From: Ailurus styani
Lineage: Eukaryota > Chordata > Mammalia > Carnivora > Ailuridae
Length of the DNA stretch: 64,000 bases
Direction: 5' to 3'
Assembly: GCA_002007465.1 (NCBI GenBank)
Contig: LNAC01000746.1
Span: 679,704-743,703, forward strand
Shown here: piece by piece, positions 59,008 through 64,000 of the stretch
How the letters are laid out: each line of letters opens with the position of its first letter
How positions within the stretch are numbered: the stretch's first letter is position 1
Program-made: the position numbers and the translations under genes
The notes under the pieces: model-generated
What the model was told of the DNA's origin: nothing
Databases searched by the model: none
Seen by the model: the letters and a program-made list of their open reading frames with translations, nothing else

Positions 59008-60674
59008 CAGTAATTCTCAGGACCTGTTTACCCTCTTAAAAATGATTGACGACTCCAAAAAGCTTTTGACTACGTAGACTGTATCTATTGATATTTACCA
59101 CATAAGAAATTAAAACAAAATTTAAAAAGTAATGCCTTTATTAATTCATTTAAAAATAACAGTAATAAACCCATTATATTTAAACATAAATAACACTTTT
59201 AATGAATACCTTTATTTTTCAAAACAAAAAGATTGTTAAAATAGTGTTGTTTTATAGTTTTGCAAGTCTCTTTCATATCTACTTGACTTAGTAAGAAGAC
59301 AGCTAGATTTTTGCTATCTGGTTCTTACTCAGTCAGTTGTACTATTTTGTTGTTGTTGTTGTTGAACTATATGAAGAAAATCTAGCCCTTGAAGATACGT
59401 AGTTAGAAAAGAAAGGAGCATTTTAATCACCTTTTCAAAAATTCTAGACATTCTTTGATACTACATCAAAACTCAACAAGTAGTAGTTTCTTAAAGGTAA
59501 GTTGAAACTTTTATCACTAAAATTTTTATCCTCCATTACATTAAAACCTATTGATCCATTTTGTACTTTTAATGGATATTTTAACCCATACATGATTTTG
59601 TAACATGTATCCTACCATTCTTTGAGAATTTTGGCTCCCTGAGTTACATAGATCTCCCTAATGTTGACATGCTTCCTTGTGCAACATGATTTTTATCATT
59701 TTCATGTCACCATCAATGACATATAAGAAAAACTTTTATAAGAAAAGCTTTTAGCTATTAGGAAATTGTTAAGCTTAAAGAGGCAGATACACATTTTTCA
59801 ACATTCTAATATTTAAAATTTGAAAGCTTAGTTTTATCTTTGGCAGCAAATAGTGTCAGATTTCTTTATTTGAGATGATGGGCTTATTTTGTTTATTTTC
59901 AAGAAAATATCTGCCAAACACCCAAGTATTAATAAGTGTAATTTTACCTTTCAGTCATTTTTTCAAATAAAAATGATGTTCTGTGACAAAAGCAGCTAGT
60001 TCAGCTCATCACTCTAACATATGCGTTATACTTTTTCTTGAAACAACCATCATGTTTTTGGGTATTCAGAAGAAGTGCTTTATACCTACTTCCATTTTAC
60101 CACACAGACTATTAAAAAAGAGTGTATTCAGAAGTTGAGATTTAATAAAATTAATATTTTCTACTGTTTTATCAATGACATTCTTACGTGAGAATTTTTT
60201 CCTGGTATGAGTTCCTAGTGGGAGGAATACACACAATGATGATTGTGCAGTTGGTGCCAACCCCTTGGTTTAGATTATGACACTAATTCTACTCACCATT
60301 GCTTTGTGGCCATCAGTAGAAATGTCAACACAATGGAAAAAAAAGGCAAAGATGTCCCAGTGTTTTGAAAGTAGCTTTTACTTCACAGATTGCCTGAAAG
60401 GGTTTCGGGAACCTCCGGAATTTATGAAAAGAAGGTTCTTTAAGGAAAGGAAAGGAAAAGTGAATTGGGGTAAATCAGAGGGGGAGATGAACTATGAGAG
60501 ACTGTGGACTCCAAACTGAGGGTTATGGAGGGGAGAGGGGAGTGGGGATGGGTGAGCCTGGTGGTGGGTATTAAGGAGGGCACGTGTTGCATGGAGCACT
60601 GGGTGTGGTATATAAACAATGAACCTTGGATCACTGAAGAAATAAAGTTAAAAAAAACATAAGAACCATTACTG
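59008..60674 (+). mobile_element. hAT-type DNA transposon relic, interrupted by an L1 3' end
   Basis: Left end cagtaattctcagga; right end 'aagaaccattactg', whose complement cagtaatggttctt shares CAGTAAT and a following TTCT. This gives a short terminal inverted repeat with the CAG start usual for hAT elements. It is inserted within an old L1, with weakly similar 8-base flanks (tgttagca and tggaatat). Interior text ('ttgatatttaccacataaga', 'cagttggtgccaaccccttg') recalls a known mammalian DNA transposon. No intact transposase. Confidence 0.5.
60437..60657 (+). mobile_element. L1 3' end, about 220 bp, inserted in the hAT relic
   Basis: 'aaaagtgaattggggtaaat' through 'gtgtggtatataaacaatga' and an A tail matches the 3' UTR of the L1 at 63125-63352. 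Severely 5'-truncated. No clear target duplication found. Confidence 0.8.
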
Positions 60675-61127
60675 TGGAATATTCAATATATAAATATATC
60701 ATAATTGATGTACTCAATCTATTACTGATGGACATTTGCATTGTTCCCAGACTATTCAAATACTGAGTAGTACTGACTAGTACTGAATAGGGCCTCTTTC
60801 AAATACTGCTGTCACGAACATCATTTTAAATGCCTTTGGGAACACATATGTACGAATTTCTGTTGGGTATATATCCAGGAGTGAAATTTCTGAGTCATTG
60901 ACTGTGAATATATTCACTTTTTAAGATACTACCAAACAGTGTTCCAAAATGGTTATACCAATATGGCAGTGTAAGAGAGTTCATTTGCTGCATATCATAA
61001 TGAAAATATGATATAATTAGCCGATTTGAATTTTGAATATTCTCATTGTGGTTTTAATTTATGTTCCCCAAATGACCAATAAGTTGATCACATTCTTGTA
61101 TGTCTATTGGTCAGTAAGACATCTTTT
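60675..61127 (-). mobile_element. Old L1, middle part, reverse orientation
   Basis: 'gatggacatttgcattgttc', 'cgaatttctgttgggtatat' and 'accaaacagtgttccaaaat' continue the old L1 interrupted at 59007. Confidence 0.75.
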
Positions 61128-61154
61128 ATTTATTTATTTTTTAAGATTTATTTT

Positions 61155-62588
61155 ATGATGAACATTTTTTCATGTGTCTGTTAGCCATTTATATGTCTTC
61201 TTTGGAGAAGTGTCTGTTCATGTCTTCTGCCCATTTTTTGACATGATTATCTGTTTTTTGGGTGTTGAGTTTGAGGAGTTCTTTATAGATCTTGAATATC
61301 AGTCCATTGTCTGTAGTGTCATTTGTGAATAACTTCTCCCATTCTGTGGGTTGCCTCTTTGTTTTGTTGACTGTTTCCTTTGCTGTGCGGAAGCTTTTTA
61401 TCTTGACGAAGTCCCAAAAGTTCATTTTTGCTTTTGTTTCCTTTGCCTTTGGAGATGTGTCTTGAAAGAAGTTGCTGTGGCCGACGTCAAAGAGGTTATC
61501 GCCTATGTTCTCCTCTAGGATTTTGATAGATTCCTGTCTCACATTGAGGTCTTTCATCCATTTCGAGTTTATCTTTGTGTATGGTGTAAGAGAATGGTTG
61601 AGTTTCATTCTTCTATACATAGCTGTCTAGTTTTCCCAGCACCATTTATTGAAGAGACTGTCTTTTTTCCACTGGACATTTTTTCCTGCTTTGTCAAAGA
61701 TTATTTGATCATAGAGTTGAGAGTCCATATCTGGACTCTCTACTCTGTTCCATTGGTCTGTGTGTGTCTGTTTTTGTGGCAGTACCATGCTGTCTTGGTG
61801 ATCACAGCTTTGTAGTGAAGCTTGAAATCAGGCAACGTGATGCCCCCAGGTTTGTTTTTCTTTTTCAACATTTCCTTAGTGACTCAGGGTCTTTTCTGGT
61901 TCCATACAAATTTTAGGATTGTTTATTCCAGCACTTTGAAGAATGCCAGTGGAATTTTGATTGGGATGGCATTGAAAGTATAGATTGCTCTGGGCAGTAT
62001 AGGCATTTTATTAATGTTTATTCTTCTGATCCATGAGCATGGAATGCTTTTCCATCTTTTTGGGTCTTCTTCAATTTCTTTCATGAGTGTTCTGTAGTTC
62101 CTTGAGTGCAGATCTTTTTGGTTAGGTTTATTCCAAGATATCTTATGGTTCTTGATGCTATAGAAATGGAATAGATTCTCTAATTTCCCTTTCTATATTT
62201 TCATTGCTAGTGTATTAGAAAGCAACTGATTTCTGTGCATTGATTTTATATCCTGCCACATTACTGAATTGCTGTGTGAGTTCTAGTAGTTTAGGTGTGT
62301 AGTTTTTGGATTTTCCATACAAACTATCATGTAATCTGCAAAGAGAGAGAGTTTGACTTCTTCTTTGCCAATTTGAATACCTTTTATTTCTTTTTGTTGT
62401 CTCATTGCTGTTGCTAGGACTTCTAGTACTATTTTGAACAACAGTGGTGAGAGTGGGCATCCCTGTCATGTTTCTGATCTCAGTGGGAAGGCTGTCAGTT
62501 TTTCCCCATTGAGAATGATATTCGCTGTGGGTTTTTCACAGATAGATTTTATGAAGTTGAGTAATGTTCCCTCTATCCCTATACTTTT
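61155..62588 (-). mobile_element. L1 LINE, inverted 5' segment of a second twin-primed insertion (ORF2 part)
   Basis: Reverse L1 ORF2 with long open stretches. The minus-strand frame at 61189-61620 contains [20 protein letters not shown]; the one at 62215-62469 contains [20 protein letters not shown] from the reverse-transcriptase half. It joins at 62588/62589 to a forward L1 3' end. Few frame breaks indicate a relatively young element, but it is truncated and inverted. Confidence 0.9.
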
Positions 62589-63352
62589 AAATCAAAACCA
62601 CATTGAGATACCATCTTACACCAGTTAGAATGGCCAACATCAACAGGACAAGAAACAACAAGTGTTGGAGAGGATGTGGAGAAAGGGGAACCCTCTTACA
62701 CTGTTGGTAGGAATGCAAGTTGGTGCAGCCACTTTGGAAAACAGTGTGGAGATTCCTCAAAAAATTAAAAATAGAGCTACCCTATGACCCTGCAATTGCA
62801 CTACTGGCTATTTACCCCAAAGATACAGATGTAGTCAAAAGAAGGGCCATATGTACCCCAATGTTCATAGCAGCAATGTCCACAATCACCAAACTGTGGA
62901 AAGAGCTGAGATACCCTTCAACAGATGAATGGATAAAGAAGATGTAATCCATGTTTACAATGGAATATTACACAGCCATCAGAAAGGATGAATACCCAAC
63001 TTTTGTATCAGCGGGAATGGGACTGAAGGAGATTATGCTGAGTGAAATAAGTCAAGCAGAGAAAGTCAATTATCATATGGCTTCACTTACTTGTGGAACA
63101 TAAGGAATAAAATGGAGACATTAGGAGAAGTAAAGGAAAAGTGAATTGGTGTAAATCAGAGAGGGAGATGAACCATGAGAGACCGTGGACTTTGAGAAAT
63201 AAACTGGGAGTTGTGGAAGTGAGGGAGTTGAGGGGATGGGTGAGCCTGGTGGTGAGTATTAAGGAGGGCATGTATTGCATGGAGCACTGGGTGTGGTGCA
63301 TAAACAATGAATCTTGTAACACTGAAAAAAATAAAATTAAGATGTTAAAAAA
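62589..63352 (+). mobile_element. L1 LINE 3' end, forward segment of the second twin-primed insertion
   Basis: Starts 'aaatcaaaaccacattgaga' and runs through the ORF2 C-terminus ([20 protein letters not shown]) and 3' UTR to an A-rich tail. The inverted half ends about 20 L1 bases short of this start. Flanks aagatttatttt (61143-61154) and aagacttatttt (63353-63364) are a probable 12-bp target duplication with one mismatch. Confidence 0.9.
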
Positions 63353-63536
63353 AAGACTTATTTTGTTTATTTGTCTCAGAGAGAGAGCAAGCACAAGTAC
63401 GGGGAGCAGCAGGCAGAGGGAGAAGCGGACTCCCCACTGAGCAAGATGCCCAGTGTGGAACTCAAGCCCAGGACTCTGGGATCATGACCTGAGCCAAAGG
63501 CAGACGCTTAACTGACTGAGCCACCCAGGTGTCCCT

Positions 63537-63755
63537 AGGACATCTTTTAAAATTAAATGCCTGTTCAATTTTTTTCTTTTTAAAATTTTCTATTGAGTTT
63601 TTCTGGTTTTCTTTCCTTATTGATTTATAGAAGTTTTTTAGTACATTCTGGACATGAGCATTTATTTAGAATGGTAAGGATATAGCCCTTAGTGACTTAT
63701 TTTTTAGCTAAACTTTTTATCTTGAGAATTGTAGATTTATATGCAGTTATAAGAG
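63537..63755 (-). mobile_element. Old L1, right part, reverse orientation
   Basis: 'tattgatttatagaagtttt' then 'ttagtacattctggacatga' resumes the old L1 after the SINE/L1 nest. Confidence 0.65.
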
Positions 63756-63764
63756 ATAATGTAG

Positions 63765-64000
63765 GGGTGCCTGGGTGGTTCAGTTGGTTAAGCGTCTGAC
63801 TTGATTTTGGCTCAGGTTATGATCTCAGGATTGTGAGATCGAGCCCAGTGTCAGGATTCACATTGAGCTTGGGGTCTGCTTCAGATTCTCTCTCTCCCTC
63901 TCCCTCTGCCCTTCCCTGGCTTGTGCATGCTCTCTCTCTCTCTCAGAAAGGAAGGAAAGGAGGGAAGGGAAGGGAAGGGAAGGGAAAGGAAGGGAAGGGA
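63765..64000 (+). repeat. CAN-SINE with (GGGAA)n tail, cut by window end
   Basis: Head 'gggtgcctgggtggttcagt', body to 'gcatgctctctctctctctc', then a polypurine GAAGG/GGGAA array to the last base. The usual AAATAAATAAAATCTT tail is replaced by the purine array. Right flank not visible. Confidence 0.85.

Larger units (their letters stand above)
61116..63550 (-). repeat. CAN-SINE split by an L1 insertion
   Basis: SINE tail at 61129-61154 ('tttatttattttttaagatt'), then, after a 2.2-kb L1, its body and head at 63353-63536 ('gcttaactgactgagccacc'). Flanks aagacatctttta (about 61116-61128) and aggacatctttta (about 63537-63549) are the SINE's target duplication, one mismatch. This proves the order: old L1, then SINE, then young L1. 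Confidence 0.85.
1..64000 (+). other. WDFY4: WDFY4 gene, central part (17 coding exons and their introns)
   Basis: Seventeen exon-like open segments between 1 and 38905 have AG/GT borders. Their phases chain exactly (0,0,2,2,1,2,1,0,0,0,0,1,0,2,1,1,0), giving 2637 nt or 879 codons with no stop. The peptides resemble the central alpha-solenoid region of WDFY4, a BEACH-family protein of about 3,180 residues in human whose C-terminal half carries PH-like, BEACH and WD40 parts. None of those C-terminal domains lies in this window. Known role of the family member: a cytoplasmic scaffold required in cDC1 dendritic cells for cross-presentation of cell-associated antigen. The name is recalled, not searched; WDFY3 (ALFY) is the nearest alternative. 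Both gene ends lie outside the window. Confidence 0.85.
38906..64000 (+). other. intron 17 of window, at least 25 kb, open at right edge
   Basis: No further exon with matching phase and family-like peptide was found to the window end. It holds five SINEs with target duplications or recognisable ends plus the nested 58.6-64 kb block, old L1 relics and MIR/L2 pieces. Stretches without anything I can name include 38906-40800, 41250-43060, 43340-45280, 46270-47850, 48080-50460 and 55450-56270. In human, LRRC18 lies inside a WDFY4 intron; I did not find it here. Confidence 0.75.

Noticed and set aside
1..64000. CRISPR arrays, operons, tRNA or snRNA genes
   Set aside because: No spaced direct repeats of the right form, and no cloverleaf or U6/5S-type sequences seen. 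tRNA-like text belongs to SINE heads.

Overview
This window is nuclear DNA from a carnivore, most likely a mustelid (mink, ferret, marten, badger or otter group). The main evidence is the many tRNA-derived carnivore SINEs (CAN-SINE/SINEC) with the arctoid-type head 'GGCGCCTGGGTGGCTCAG', a body ending in 'GCCTACTTGT(A/G)ATCTCT' and the tail 'CAAATAAATAAATAAAATCTTT'. There are also carnivore-type L1 3' ends, MIR and L2 relics, and ERVL-MaLR LTRs. There are no bacterial-style operons, CRISPR arrays or recognisable RNA genes.

The window carries one recognisable gene, on the + strand: a central piece of WDFY4, a very large BEACH-family protein. I found 17 coding exons between positions 1 and 38905. 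All have GT/AG borders. Their splice phases chain without a break into one 2637-nt (879-codon) open frame, with the 5' and 3' parts of the gene lying outside. The encoded segment is helical alpha-solenoid-like sequence upstream of the PH-BEACH-WD40 part. The name rests on remembered similarity to human WDFY4; the paralogue WDFY3 is the main alternative. WDFY4 is known from mouse work to be needed for antigen cross-presentation by type 1 conventional dendritic cells.

Layout: exons 1-2 (0-6 kb) are separated by an intron holding a twin-primed L1 that contains a mis-assembled SINE. Intron 2 (6-11.9 kb) has old L1 pieces, a SINE and a 25-26-bp purine-rich minisatellite. Exons 3-9 (11.9-22.4 kb) are closely spaced among MIR, L2 and LTR relics and a CAT/CAC microsatellite. 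Exons 10-13 (25.3-30.5 kb) include a NAGNAG acceptor and an exon with an ambiguous start. Exons 14-17 (33.4-38.9 kb) follow. From 38906 to 64000 I see no exon, so this is one intron of at least 25 kb. It is rich in SINEs and ends in a deeply nested stack: an old L1 containing a hAT-type DNA transposon and a SINE, each of which was later hit by a younger L1.

I found no convincing undescribed functional system. The most notable signals are structural: two L1 insertions with 5' inversion and target-site duplications, a SINE/N/89-bp repeat assembly scar, nested transposon stratigraphy, an inverted SINE pair, splice-site peculiarities, and several unique-looking AT-rich intronic blocks that could be conserved regulatory DNA.
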